Shown: positions 42,139 to 50,945, counted from the first letter of the stretch. The stretch is DNA of 64,000 nucleotides from a bacterium (GCA_024206195.1 JAAGZO010000886.1:16360-80359); one strand, 5' to 3'. Made by a program: numbers and translations. The notes: generated from the letters alone by a model not told the origin.

Positions 42139-42629
42139 GTTCTGTTTGCCCCGTTTGTTAGCTTGTCCAGTGTTTCAGCCATGTTCTCGAGTACCTTTTC
42201 TGATATCATAACACTCTTGTAATAGTTTTGTAGAATCTTGAGTTCCTCTTTTGAATCTTTTGATTTTTCTGACTTGTATCTTTCAATTATTGCAGGCAGT
42301 TTTTGCTTTGTTGGAATTATTACTTTCTCGTATTTTCTTTTAATATGTTCAGTAAATATTGTCATGAGGTCACTTTCCATGAAGAAATATGTTTTTCTTG
42401 ATTTTGGCTTTTTCATTCTTTTAACAATCCCTGCTCTTTCAAGAAATTTCATTGCAGTAGATACTGCAGAAAGGCTGTATCCTGTTCTTTTTGCCAGGTC
42501 CTCAAGAGAAATTTCTTTTGGCTCTATGAATAAATGTGCCATTATGCCTGCAGACAGATCATCAAGGCCATTGCACTTGCAATTCTCTGTCATAAGCTCC
42601 AAGAATTCCTGTTTTGGTGTTTCTGACAT
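42135..42629 (-). CDS. MarR/GbsR-like transcriptional regulator of the ABC operon
   Basis: The 164-residue product has a winged helix-turn-helix in its first 85 residues (SLEDLAKRTGYSLSAVSTAM, then FLERAGIVKRMKKPKSRKTY) and a helical C-terminal dimerisation region, as in GbsR/MarR-family regulators. The longer frame uses TTG at 42635; the ATG at 42629 is preferred. It is first in the exporter operon. A perfect 18-base palindrome centred about 26 bases upstream covers its TATA box, which points to autoregulation. Confidence 0.85.
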   Translation of the reverse strand: MSETPKQEFLELMTENCKCNGLDDLSAGIMAHLFIEPKEISLEDLAKRTGYSLSAVSTAMKFLERAGIVKRMKKPKSRKTYFFMESDLMTIFTEHIKRKYEKVIIPTKQKLPAIIERYKSEKSKDSKEELKILQNYYKSVMISEKVLENMAETLDKLTNGANRT

Positions 42630-42646
42630 TTTCAAAACTTCTGAAC

Positions 42647-42664
42647 TTTCAGTATATACTGAAA
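42647..42664. promoter_or_regulatory. Perfect 18-base palindrome at the exporter promoter (probable operator)
   Basis: TTTCAGTATATACTGAAA is a perfect palindrome with its TATA-like centre (GTATATAC) at the right distance for the minus-strand start at 42629. A dimeric regulator bound here would exclude TBP. The divergent plus-strand gene has its own TATA (GATATAAATAC, 42710-42720) about 50 bases away. Confidence 0.7.
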
Positions 42665-42742
42665 TATGTGAAAGCTTATATATAAATGTTTTGTTTTTTC
42701 CCAGGCAAAAGATATAAATACTGCCTATTAAACCTTCAATCT

Positions 42743-43339
42743 ATGAGAAGAGATGATGAACAACGTACAAAGAAGAGACAAATAGTACTTGCATTATTCA
42801 TAGCTTTCATTATGATATCAAGTACAGCAGGCTTTATATGGAGCGCTGATGCAACTGGCTTCAAATATAATGGTTTCTCATTTCAGGAAATTACTGGGGA
42901 AGGTATTTTTGCAAAGGTAGATGGTGAACAAGTGCGGTTTGACTATCGCCCTGAAACTGTAGAGGACATAGAAATGGATCCAGAGGCCGCTTCAAAGCTA
43001 AGAAACACCATGATGTTTTACATGACCTCGAACTTTTCTGGAAAATATGCCAGGGAGATTGAGGGATTTAAATATGATTTAATTGAACTGATGGAAAAGC
43101 AGTTCGATAGTTATATTGTTAGTGGCTTCACCACAAATGCCTCAATAGAAGGCCAGGGCCTTATAATGGTATCATGTGATAATGCAACAGATGCCATACC
43201 TGTACTAAGTTTTGAACGTGCAGATGATTCATCTATAGATTATGTTGATAATTGCGTTAAAGTAAAGGGAAACTCGGTTGGTGAATTTAGACTGCTGAAA
43301 GACCGCCTTGTTTATGGAATTCTTGGAATCGTAGAATAA
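42743..43339 (+). CDS. Membrane-anchored exported protein, paralog of the next gene
   Basis: From the ATG at 42743 the product is 198 residues: a basic start, one membrane helix (about 12-32) and an external domain of about 160 residues. The first lines of the external domain (KYNGFSFQEITGEGIFAKVDG) and the late Cys segment (VSCDNATDAIPVL) have counterparts in the following protein (VNYDGFEFEYVDFLWHTQWQ and VTCDDTDKAVILL), so the two are paralogs. The family is unknown. A TATA box at 42710-42720 supports this start over a TTG at 42686. Confidence 0.7.
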   Translation: MRRDDEQRTKKRQIVLALFIAFIMISSTAGFIWSADATGFKYNGFSFQEITGEGIFAKVDGEQVRFDYRPETVEDIEMDPEAASKLRNTMMFYMTSNFSGKYAREIEGFKYDLIELMEKQFDSYIVSGFTTNASIEGQGLIMVSCDNATDAIPVLSFERADDSSIDYVDNCVKVKGNSVGEFRLLKDRLVYGILGIVE

Positions 43340-43340
43340 G

Positions 43341-43976
43341 ATGGAGCAGGAAAATAAAGAAGTTGAGGAAAAAGCCGAAGATAAAACGAACCGTAACTTC
43401 TTGTTTGTGCTTTTAGCTCTTGTTATTATTGCAGGAATTGTTATCTTTTTCGCTTATTTTTATGATCCTGGATCAAATATTCCTGACTATCCATCTGTTA
43501 ATTATGATGGTTTTGAGTTTGAATACGTTGACTTTTTGTGGCACACGCAGTGGCAGAAGGATGGTCAACTATACAATGTAAGGCTTCACTTTAATCCATA
43601 TGAAGTTGAAAATGTTACACTTGCAGGAGAGCTTGATGAAACATTTGAAAGCGCAAGTGAGATGTACATAACCTTTGATCCTGAGGAAAAAGAGCTGGGA
43701 CATGTTGCATTAACAGCAGCAGAACTCAGTTTTGCTCTTAACAATGTCCACAGTGTTGCACCTATTGCAGCATGCACTAAGAATAAGACTCTGCCGTGCA
43801 GTGAAAGGCCTATTGTTACCTGTGATGATACTGATAAGGCAGTGATACTTCTTAATGTAAGCGACAAGACAGGCATAGATATGAGAGGAAACTGTGTTGT
43901 CCTTAATGGAAGAGGTATGGATATGGTAAGAGCTGCAGAAAAAGCCATCTACAAATGGTACAAGATAATAACTTAA
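43341..43976 (+). CDS. Membrane-anchored exported protein, paralog of the previous gene
   Basis: The 211-residue product has an acidic cytoplasmic start, one membrane helix (about 20-40) and an external domain with four cysteines (including ACTKNKTLPC and VTCDD...GNCVVL), likely disulfides. Its overall plan and two conserved segments match the preceding protein. The gene starts one base after the previous stop. Its 3' end overlaps the convergent gene by four bases. Confidence 0.7.
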   Translation: MEQENKEVEEKAEDKTNRNFLFVLLALVIIAGIVIFFAYFYDPGSNIPDYPSVNYDGFEFEYVDFLWHTQWQKDGQLYNVRLHFNPYEVENVTLAGELDETFESASEMYITFDPEEKELGHVALTAAELSFALNNVHSVAPIAACTKNKTLPCSERPIVTCDDTDKAVILLNVSDKTGIDMRGNCVVLNGRGMDMVRAAEKAIYKWYKIIT

Positions 43977-44329
43977 ACCTCTTTAACCCCTTCTCTTGTT
44001 AAAGCTATTAATCTTATTCCCAGTCCCATCTTGAGGAGTGCAGAGAGAAGTGCCATATGGATCTTGCCTTCACCAGCAACAATATTCAGTGCTGTTTCAG
44101 TGTAAGAAATCTTTCCATCCAGATTCTTTTTTATGTCTTCAATCAGGTCAGGCAGCGGTTTCTTGTCATCAACAATAATGAACTTCACTTCTCTGCCAGC
44201 ATCAAATTTATCTGTGTCAGAATTATTTGTTAATAGAAAAACCTTGCCCCACTGTTCACCTTCAATGAGGCGTTTGATATATTCCAAAGTTCCTTTTCCT
44301 GTACCGAGGCAAGCAACTAAATCAGTCAT
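43973..44329 (-). CDS. Small Rossmann-like protein (118 aa)
   Basis: The 118-residue product looks like one alpha/beta Rossmann-type domain: strand-turn DLVACLGTGKGTLEYIKRLI, a strand at FLLTNNSD, and helix-strand pairs to the end. The early Gly-Thr-Gly-Lys-Gly turn recalls CARF-type ligand-binding domains, but no effector domain and no CRISPR locus are present, so this is only a resemblance. The start overlaps the stop of the FKBP gene by four bases. Confidence 0.65.
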   Translation of the reverse strand: MTDLVACLGTGKGTLEYIKRLIEGEQWGKVFLLTNNSDTDKFDAGREVKFIIVDDKKPLPDLIEDIKKNLDGKISYTETALNIVAGEGKIHMALLSALLKMGLGIRLIALTREGVKEV

Positions 44330-44754
44330 TTTTTTATATCAACAATTTTGAACTTAAATGTAAGCTTTTTTCCTGCAAGCGGATGATTCATGTCAACCTT
44401 AACAGTGTCCTTATTAACACTCATAATCTTTAGCGGAAGAACCATTCCTTTAGGATCCTTAATGTGAAGAACCATGTCTTTCTTAAGCTCAAGCTTTTCA
44501 GGGAATACTTTTTTAGGAACATCCTGAGTTAGCTTGTCGTTTCTTTCACCATAAGCATCATCGGGATTAATGGTTACTGTTTTTTCTTCTCCCTTTTGCA
44601 TTCCAAGAATAGCCTTTTCAAATCCTTTGATTACTTTACCTTCTCCAACCTTAAACTCAAAAGGAGGTTTTCCCTCAGAAGAATCAAATACCTCTCCGTT
44701 ATCAAATGTGCCAGTATATTCAACAACAACAGTGTTTCCGTTTTCGATTTTCAA
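44326..44754 (-). CDS. FKBP-type peptidyl-prolyl isomerase, short form
   Basis: The 142-residue protein is an archaeal SlyD-like FKBP. The FKBP core is split by an insert-in-flap chaperone domain (about 70-120): core motifs VEYTGTFDNGEVFDSSEG and GFEKAILGMQKGEEKTVTI come first, and the core resumes with DMNHPLAGKKLTFKFKIVDI. It catalyses cis-trans proline isomerisation and assists folding in the cytoplasm. A longer paralog lies at 50262. Confidence 0.93.
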   Translation of the reverse strand: MKIENGNTVVVEYTGTFDNGEVFDSSEGKPPFEFKVGEGKVIKGFEKAILGMQKGEEKTVTINPDDAYGERNDKLTQDVPKKVFPEKLELKKDMVLHIKDPKGMVLPLKIMSVNKDTVKVDMNHPLAGKKLTFKFKIVDIKK

Positions 44755-44845
44755 AATATCACCCCAGATTGTGAGGATTCTTTATCACTTTAAGAATTTT
44801 TTGTTTTCCGAAACTTTTTAATATGATTCAAGTTTATCCTGTAAT

Positions 44846-45412
44846 ATGGCAATAATTTCAGTAGCTGAGATAATAGACCTTGTAATAATGGTTGTTGCAC
44901 TTGGGTATATATTCTCAGGCATTTTCAGGGTTCCGCAGACAGGGGATCCGCTTGAACACTTCAGGAGATCAAAGTTCAGTGATATCAAGCTTGCCATACT
45001 TGCAACTGCTCCTGCAATTGTGCTGCACGAAGCAGGACACAAGATTGTGGCAATGTCATTGGGACTGGATGCAGTATTTCATGCGCACTATCTTGGGTTG
45101 GGTATTGGAATAGTGTTAAGATTAATCGCTTCTCCTTTCTTGATTTTTGTTCCAGGATTTGTAACTATATATGATGCAACCGCTCCTCAGCATGTTCTTA
45201 CAGCTGCAGCAGGCCCGCTGATGAATCTTATACTATGGTTAGGAGCAATGTATTTGCTTAAGAGAACAACCAATCCAAAACACCAGCAGATACTCTATCT
45301 TACAAAGAAAATAAACAAGTTCCTGTTCATATTCAATATGATTCCTATACCATTCCTTGATGGCGGTCAGGTGCTGTTCGGCCTTATTGAGATATTCTTT
45401 GGCGGAGCATAG
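44846..45412 (+). CDS. Site-2-protease-like membrane metallopeptidase (M50)
   Basis: The 188-residue protein has about five membrane helices. The zinc motif HEAGH lies in VLHEAGHKIVAM (about residues 60-65) and the second motif, normally NxPDG, is NMIPIPFLDGGQ in a later helix with the Asp ligand. Such proteases cut membrane proteins inside the bilayer, often to release regulators. No PDZ or CBS domain is attached. The TATA-like TTTTTAATAT (44814-44823) precedes it. Confidence 0.85.
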   Translation: MAIISVAEIIDLVIMVVALGYIFSGIFRVPQTGDPLEHFRRSKFSDIKLAILATAPAIVLHEAGHKIVAMSLGLDAVFHAHYLGLGIGIVLRLIASPFLIFVPGFVTIYDATAPQHVLTAAAGPLMNLILWLGAMYLLKRTTNPKHQQILYLTKKINKFLFIFNMIPIPFLDGGQVLFGLIEIFFGGA

Positions 45413-45417
45413 AAAAC

Positions 45418-45426
45418 TTTATATAA
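45418..45426 (+). promoter_or_regulatory. TATA box of the DUF1846 gene
   Basis: TTTATATAA (45418-45426) lies about 26 bases before the ATG at 45448 and too close to the in-frame TTG at 45439, so it decides the start in favour of the ATG. Confidence 0.55.
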
Positions 45427-45447
45427 CACTTCTATTATTTGTTTTTA

Positions 45448-46953
45448 ATGCACTCAATTGGTTTTGATACGGAAAAGTACCTGAAAGAACAGAAGACAAA
45501 AATTCTTGAGAGGGTTTCTAGGTTTGAAAAGCTCTACCTTGAGTTTGGAGGCAAGCTTTGCTATGATTTGCATGCAGCAAGAGTACTGCCTGGCTATGAT
45601 TCTACAACAAAAGTAGAACTGTTAAAAAAACTCGGGGATATAGAGATAATATACTGCGTTAGTGCAAAGGACGTTGCAAGAGGCCGCGTAAGAAGGGATT
45701 TTGGCCTTACATATGACAACCAGACAATAAAGGACATAAAAGATATTCAGGACTTCGGGTTGAAGGTTAATTCTGTTGTAATAACAAGGTTCAGTAATGA
45801 GGTTCCGGCTAAGATTCTAAAGAAAAAACTTGAAAACTTCGGAATGAAGGTTTATATTCACAATGAGATAGAGGGCTATCCTCATGATATCAACAAGGTT
45901 GTCGAAGGGTATGAAAAACAGCCCTACATAAAGACAAAAGAGAAGCTGGTGATAGTTACAGGCGTAGGCGGTAACTCAGGAAAGATGGCATCCTGCCTAA
46001 GCCAGATATTTCATGAAAGAAAGAAAGGGCAAAAAACAGGCTTTGCAAAGTTTGAAACATTCCCAATATGGAATCTGGACATCAGCCACCCGATTAATGT
46101 TGCTTATGAAGCAGCAACAGCAGACCTGAAGGACATAAACATGGTTGACATGTTCCATGAAGAGGCATATGGAGTCACTGCGATAAATTATAACCGAGAC
46201 ATTGAAAATTTTAACATACTGAAGAATCTTATGAAGGCGATTACAACAGAAGACTGTGCTTTTGGGTATAAATCACCTACTGATATGGGTGTTAACATGG
46301 CAGCAGTTGGAATCACAGATGACAAGGTCTGCAGAGAAGCTGCAAAGCAGGAGATCATAAGAAGATATTTCAGGTATCTCAGAGAAAAGGTTGAAGGAAT
46401 AGAAACCCAGGAAACCATTGACAAGATGGAAGAGATAATGAAAAAAGTCAATGTTAAGCCTGAAGATAGAATCATAGTTAAGCCTGCAAGAAAAGCAGCT
46501 GAAGACGCAAGGAAAAAAAAGAAAGGTGCTGATGACGTGTTCTGCGGCGCTGCAATTGAACTAAAAAACGGAAAAATTATCTCCGGAAAAAACTCCGAAC
46601 TTCTTCATGCTGAATCTGCCGTGATTCTGAATTCAATAAAAGAACTGTCAGGCATTCCTGATAATATCAACCTGATAAGTGAAGATATCATTAAAACAGT
46701 ATCAGACATGAAAAAGGATTTGTTAGGCAAGAAATCATGTTCATTGAATGTTGACGAAACACTAATAGCTCTTGCAGTAAGCTCAGCAACAAACCCCATG
46801 GCAAAGACCGCACTGAAGAAGCTTGAAGAGCTTGCAGGCTGCGAAATGCACATAACGCACCTGCCGAAACAAGGGGATGAAGCAGGCCTGATGAGGCTGA
46901 GCATGAACGTAACAACAGACGCTATGCTAGCTTTACTTTCTCGTGGCAATTAG
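45448..46953 (+). CDS. DUF1846 family protein
   Basis: The 501-residue protein matches DUF1846, a family known mainly from Firmicutes and other anaerobic bacteria. It opens HSIGFDTEKYLKEQ and contains the hallmark VTGVGGNSGKMASCLSQ nucleotide-binding-like loop, then GFAKFETFPIWNLDISHPIN and GYKSPTDMGVNMA. Structures of relatives are known, but the function is not. The gene is a single unit with its own promoter. Base composition is like the surrounding genes, so any transfer from bacteria was not recent. Confidence 0.9.
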   Translation: MHSIGFDTEKYLKEQKTKILERVSRFEKLYLEFGGKLCYDLHAARVLPGYDSTTKVELLKKLGDIEIIYCVSAKDVARGRVRRDFGLTYDNQTIKDIKDIQDFGLKVNSVVITRFSNEVPAKILKKKLENFGMKVYIHNEIEGYPHDINKVVEGYEKQPYIKTKEKLVIVTGVGGNSGKMASCLSQIFHERKKGQKTGFAKFETFPIWNLDISHPINVAYEAATADLKDINMVDMFHEEAYGVTAINYNRDIENFNILKNLMKAITTEDCAFGYKSPTDMGVNMAAVGITDDKVCREAAKQEIIRRYFRYLREKVEGIETQETIDKMEEIMKKVNVKPEDRIIVKPARKAAEDARKKKKGADDVFCGAAIELKNGKIISGKNSELLHAESAVILNSIKELSGIPDNINLISEDIIKTVSDMKKDLLGKKSCSLNVDETLIALAVSSATNPMAKTALKKLEELAGCEMHITHLPKQGDEAGLMRLSMNVTTDAMLALLSRGN

Positions 46954-47020
46954 GTTTTATCAACTTTGTTCTATGGTTTTGTCAAGGCTGTACTTGAGAA
47001 ATAGAGTGATTTTCCGATAC

Positions 47021-47030
47021 CTTTATTAAT
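47021..47030 (+). promoter_or_regulatory. TATA box of secF-secD
   Basis: CTTTATTAAT (47021-47030) lies about 27 bases before the secF ATG at 47052. The preceding 65 bases after the DUF1846 gene show nothing else. Confidence 0.5.
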
Positions 47031-47051
47031 AACCATTTTTTCTCACTATTT

Positions 47052-47978
47052 ATGAGTGAGGGGGAACACAGTAAAAAGATGAATAAGTTCGTTGACTATT
47101 ATGACAAGAACTACAAGAAGCTACTGATATTTCCTATTTTAATACTCATAGCATCCTTTGCAATAATATTCGGGCATTATGCAATGACTGGCGAGTTCTT
47201 TAAAAAGGATGTTTCTCTTAAAGGCGGAGTTACAATCACTATTTTTACAGACCAGCAGATAGATCTTGTTGATCTGGAGAGCTATCTTACTTCAAATTTT
47301 GACAAGGGAGATGTTTCTGTTCGAAGGCTGACGCAGGAAGAGGCACAGACAGGCCTTATTGTTGATGCAGGCATTAAGGGAGAAGAGACAGACGAGCTAA
47401 TGGATTTAATAGAGGCAAAGCTTGGCAAGCTTTCAACTGATGATTATGCTATTCAGGAGATCGGTTCTTCACTTGGTGAGAGCTTCTTCAAGGAAGCAAT
47501 ACTGATTGTTCTTATCTCATTCCTTCTGATGGCAATAGTTGTTCTTGCTTACTTCAGAGTTATAATTCCTTCACTATTCGTTGTGTGGGCAGCATTCAAT
47601 GACATTGTATCAACATTTGCAGTGCTTATTTTGCTTGATGTCAGCTTGTCAACAGCAGGAATAGCAGCATTCCTTATGCTTATTGGTTATTCTGTTGACA
47701 CAGACATATTGCTGACAACAAGGGTTCTTCGCGGAAAAGCAGGAACAATATTCGAGCGAACATTAGGGGCTGCAAAGACAGGACTCACAATGTCCATAAC
47801 ATCACTAATTGCTGTTTTCGCTGGATTTATGTTTTCACAGTCTGAGACAATTAAGCAGATAATGCTTGTATTGACAATAGGACTTATATTTGACATAATA
47901 CACACTTGGTTGACAAATGCAAGCGTACTAAGATGGTATGCTGAGAAGAAGCAGAAGAAGGCTTTAAAGAATATGTAA
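47052..47978 (+). CDS. secF: Protein translocase subunit SecF
   Basis: SecF works with SecD to pull exported proteins through SecYEG with the proton gradient. The 308-residue protein has helix 1 at about 24-43, a small external domain (about 50-145, beginning SLKGGVTITIF) and five more helices from about 150. The family motif near helix 4-5 is present in FLMLIGYSVDTDILLTTRVL and in GAAKTGLTMSITSL. Gene order is secF then secD, one base apart, as in many archaea. Confidence 0.94.
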   Translation: MSEGEHSKKMNKFVDYYDKNYKKLLIFPILILIASFAIIFGHYAMTGEFFKKDVSLKGGVTITIFTDQQIDLVDLESYLTSNFDKGDVSVRRLTQEEAQTGLIVDAGIKGEETDELMDLIEAKLGKLSTDDYAIQEIGSSLGESFFKEAILIVLISFLLMAIVVLAYFRVIIPSLFVVWAAFNDIVSTFAVLILLDVSLSTAGIAAFLMLIGYSVDTDILLTTRVLRGKAGTIFERTLGAAKTGLTMSITSLIAVFAGFMFSQSETIKQIMLVLTIGLIFDIIHTWLTNASVLRWYAEKKQKKALKNM

Positions 47979-47979
47979 A

Positions 47980-49710
47980 ATGGGAAAAGCAAAAAAAATA
48001 TTCACAAATGTAAAGATGCTTATCTTATTAGTTTGCTTACTCATGGTGATAGTGGCTCTTTCACCAAACCCATGGGTTGAAGGTGTTTCTATAAGAAGCG
48101 TTACAAAGGACAGCGCAGCATATGACGCAGGAATGAAGGGGCCTACTGATAATATGGCTCCGCGAAGCAAGGAGCGCATAACTGCCATGAATGATGTTCC
48201 TATAAAAGATGAAATAGATTATTATAATTTTGTAAGGTCTCTTGGGCCAAATGAATCTGTAAAGATAAAAACAAACAAGAAACCATACATCTACAATCTT
48301 GTTACAAAGCCAATATTAGATGTGACTATTCTTCCAGAGCTCGAAGAAAAAATTGTGACTAAGACCATTCTGACTAACATTACAAATGAAAATGGAACAA
48401 TTACCACAATAGAAGAGGCAGTTAATGAAACAATCATGGTCAACAAGACCCTTTCTTCTGTCATAGGAACAGAGGACATAGGGCTTGGTATCTATAATGC
48501 ACCAACAACAAATATAAGAAAGGGTCTGGATTTGCAGGGCGGAACAAGAGTGCTGCTGCAGCCAGAGCAAAAGGTTTCTAGTCAAGAGATGGAAGGGCTG
48601 ATTGAAACAATGGATCAGCGTTTGAATACTTATGGACTAAGTGATACAATTATAAGAGAGGCATCTGATTTGTCAGGCAACCAGTATCTTCTTATTGAGA
48701 TTGCTGGTGTAAACGAAGAAGAGGTTAAGCAGCTCATATCAAAGCAGGGTAAGTTCGAGGCAAAGATACTAAACAAATCTGTTTTCAAGGGCGGACCTGA
48801 TATTGAATATGTATGTATGAGTGCAGACTGTTCTGGAATAGATCCTTATGCAGGTTGCCAGCAGGTAGAAGGCGGATGGGCTTGCAGATTTAGATTTTCA
48901 ATAACACTAAGCGAAGTTGCAGCACAAAGACAGGCTGATGTAACACAAGACCTTGAGGTCATAACAGAAGGAGACCAGGAGTACCTTAATGAGTCACTCT
49001 CGCTTCTTCTTGATGATGTTGAGGTTGACCAGTTAAACATAGGAGCTGAGTTAAAAGGAAAAGCAAGCACAGGTATTGAGATTTCAGGATCTGGATTTGG
49101 AATTACACAGCAGGAAGCAGTTTCTGATTCGCTAAAGAACATGAAGCGCCTGCAGACAATACTGAAAACAGGTTCATTCCCTGTGAAACTTGAAGTAACA
49201 AAGACTGATTCAATATCACCAATCCTTGGTCATAAATTCGTTAATAACGCATTCATTGTTGGACTTGTTGCAATACTTTCTGTTGCAATTGTGCTATTTG
49301 TTGTTTACAGGAGACTTAAGGTAGTAATACCTCTTGTTATCACAAGCATTCTTGAAGTCATACTCATGCTTGGAGCTTCTTCACTGCTGGGGCAGAATCT
49401 GGACCTTGCGGCAATAGCAGGAATCATAGCTGTAGTTGGAACAGGAGTTGACTCACAGATCATAATCACTGATGAGGTTCTAAAGGGAGAACAGAGAAAA
49501 ATCTTTTCATGGAAAGAAAGAATGAAGAGCGCATTCTTCATAATCATGGGAGCATTTATAGTAACAATCTGTGCAATGTTCCCATTACTTTTCGCAGGAG
49601 CAGGTTTATTGAGAGGCTTTGCACTAATGACCATGGTAGGTCTAACAATTGGTGTATTCCTTACAAGGCCTGCATACGCAAAGACAATAGAGATACTTCT
49701 AAAGGAGTAA
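47980..49710 (+). CDS. secD: Protein translocase subunit SecD with PDZ-like insertion
   Basis: The 576-residue SecD has helix 1 (about 11-28), a PDZ-like domain directly outside it (about 35-112, with IRSVTKDSAAYDAGMKG and ITAMNDVPIKDEIDYYNFVR), then the P1 head beginning KGLDLQGGTRVLLQP, and five C-terminal helices with VGTGVDSQIIITDEVLKGE. P1 includes a small Cys pair (CMSADCSG and GCQQ). The PDZ-like part is not found in bacterial SecD and may hold exported chains. It forms one operon with secF. Confidence 0.94.
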   Translation: MGKAKKIFTNVKMLILLVCLLMVIVALSPNPWVEGVSIRSVTKDSAAYDAGMKGPTDNMAPRSKERITAMNDVPIKDEIDYYNFVRSLGPNESVKIKTNKKPYIYNLVTKPILDVTILPELEEKIVTKTILTNITNENGTITTIEEAVNETIMVNKTLSSVIGTEDIGLGIYNAPTTNIRKGLDLQGGTRVLLQPEQKVSSQEMEGLIETMDQRLNTYGLSDTIIREASDLSGNQYLLIEIAGVNEEEVKQLISKQGKFEAKILNKSVFKGGPDIEYVCMSADCSGIDPYAGCQQVEGGWACRFRFSITLSEVAAQRQADVTQDLEVITEGDQEYLNESLSLLLDDVEVDQLNIGAELKGKASTGIEISGSGFGITQQEAVSDSLKNMKRLQTILKTGSFPVKLEVTKTDSISPILGHKFVNNAFIVGLVAILSVAIVLFVVYRRLKVVIPLVITSILEVILMLGASSLLGQNLDLAAIAGIIAVVGTGVDSQIIITDEVLKGEQRKIFSWKERMKSAFFIIMGAFIVTICAMFPLLFAGAGLLRGFALMTMVGLTIGVFLTRPAYAKTIEILLKE

Positions 49711-49741
49711 ATTTATAAACTCTGAGGCTATAGCTCTTAGC

Positions 49742-50275
49742 ATGATAATAACAATCTCTGGAGCAGCTGGAAGCGGCAAAAGCACAGTAGCAAGGCTAAT
49801 CGCAAAGGCACTCAAGATTGAGCATTATTCTGTTGGTGACTTAATGAGAGAGCTTGCTGAGGAAAAAGGAATCACACTTCTTGAACTGAGCAAGCTTGCA
49901 GAAACTGACACTTCTATTGATAAACAGCTTGATGACAAGCAGATAGCTTTGGGAAAAAGCCATGATAACTTTGTTATTGATTCCAGGCTTGGATTCTATT
50001 TCATACCAAACTCAGTCAAGGTATTTCTTAAGGTAACTCCTGAAGAGGCTGTTAAAAGGGTATTCAAGGCAAAGCGGAGCCTTGAGAAAGAGAACACAAC
50101 GCTTGAGAAGACGCGTGAAGCAATGGATACACGGGAAAAATCTGAGCAGCACAGATATAAGAAGTATTATGGTATTGGACCTATTGATGAAACAAACTTT
50201 GATCTTGTTGTAGACACAACAGGCGGGTCTGCAGACAAAGTTGCGAAAACAATCATAGAATCTATTGAGAAGTAG
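49742..50275 (+). CDS. cmk: Cytidylate kinase
   Basis: Archaeal cytidylate kinase phosphorylates CMP and dCMP with ATP. The P-loop is SGAAGSGKSTVARLIA at residues 5-20; YSVGDLMRELAEEKG follows, then VIDSRLGFYFIP and the lid region with RVFKAKRSL and RYKKYYGI. The length of 177 residues is normal. The TATA box TTTATAAA (49712-49719) sits right after the secD stop. The 3' end overlaps the convergent FKBP gene by 14 bases. Confidence 0.94.
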   Translation: MIITISGAAGSGKSTVARLIAKALKIEHYSVGDLMRELAEEKGITLLELSKLAETDTSIDKQLDDKQIALGKSHDNFVIDSRLGFYFIPNSVKVFLKVTPEEAVKRVFKAKRSLEKENTTLEKTREAMDTREKSEQHRYKKYYGIGPIDETNFDLVVDTTGGSADKVAKTIIESIEK

Positions 50276-50945
50276 TTTTCTTAGCAGCAGGTTTTGGTTT
50301 TTCAGCTTCTTTCTTGAACTCAACTTTCTTTACACTTGGAACTGTCTTTTTTAGTTCCTCTGTTATTTTTTCCTGCACTGGCGGGGCAACGTCATTCTTA
50401 GTTGTTATTGTTGCATTGCCTTCTGCAATATCTACTGTTGATTTAACGCCTGCCATGCTAACAGTTGCATTAACCTTTTCCTTTTCATCTGTTATGACTC
50501 TCTTAACAGTGATTGTGTAATCAAGATCCTTTCCTGCAAGCGGATGATTGAAATCAACAAGTGTTCTTCCGCCACTTACAGTTCTTACAATACCCATTAT
50601 TCCATCAATGTTTACCTGTAAGCCTGGCATTGGAGCAATATTCTCCTTCTTGAACTTGCTTGTTGGCACAAGCTGGAAAAGCTTTGCATCCTTTTTACCA
50701 AATCCATCTTCTGGAGAAATCTTGAACTCGAACTTACCAGCATCCTTACCTTCAAGCTGGTTTTCAATTCCCTTAAGAACATGTTGCTGGCCTAAGCAGA
50801 TTACAATTGGACCATACGTTACATTAGGATTATGAATTCCATTCTTCTTTGCAGTTGCTTCATCAGTTGTATCAAAGACTGCATTAACCTCTGTTATCCT
50901 GCCTTCATACTCAAGTTCCACAAAATCTCCTTTTTTTATTGCCAT
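50262..50945 (-). CDS. FKBP-type peptidyl-prolyl isomerase, long form with basic tail
   Basis: From the ATG at 50945 the product is 227 residues. The SlyD-like FKBP core (about 1-155) holds KKGDFVELEYEGRITEVNAV, GIENQLEGKDAGKFEFKI and DFNHPLAGKDLDYTITV. A C-terminal domain of about 70 residues ends in a Lys/Ala/Pro-rich tail (KPKPAAKKTTSQ). The longer frame, to 51068, adds an implausible Cys-rich N-terminus and would overlap the divergent promoter. The tail may bind ribosomes or nucleic acid. Confidence 0.9.
   Translation of the reverse strand: MAIKKGDFVELEYEGRITEVNAVFDTTDEATAKKNGIHNPNVTYGPIVICLGQQHVLKGIENQLEGKDAGKFEFKISPEDGFGKKDAKLFQLVPTSKFKKENIAPMPGLQVNIDGIMGIVRTVSGGRTLVDFNHPLAGKDLDYTITVKRVITDEKEKVNATVSMAGVKSTVDIAEGNATITTKNDVAPPVQEKITEELKKTVPSVKKVEFKKEAEKPKPAAKKTTSQ

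Noticed and set aside
43973..44329. Assigning the small Rossmann protein as a CRISPR-associated CARF protein
   Set aside because: There is no effector domain, no cas gene and no array nearby. The resemblance is confined to one loop.
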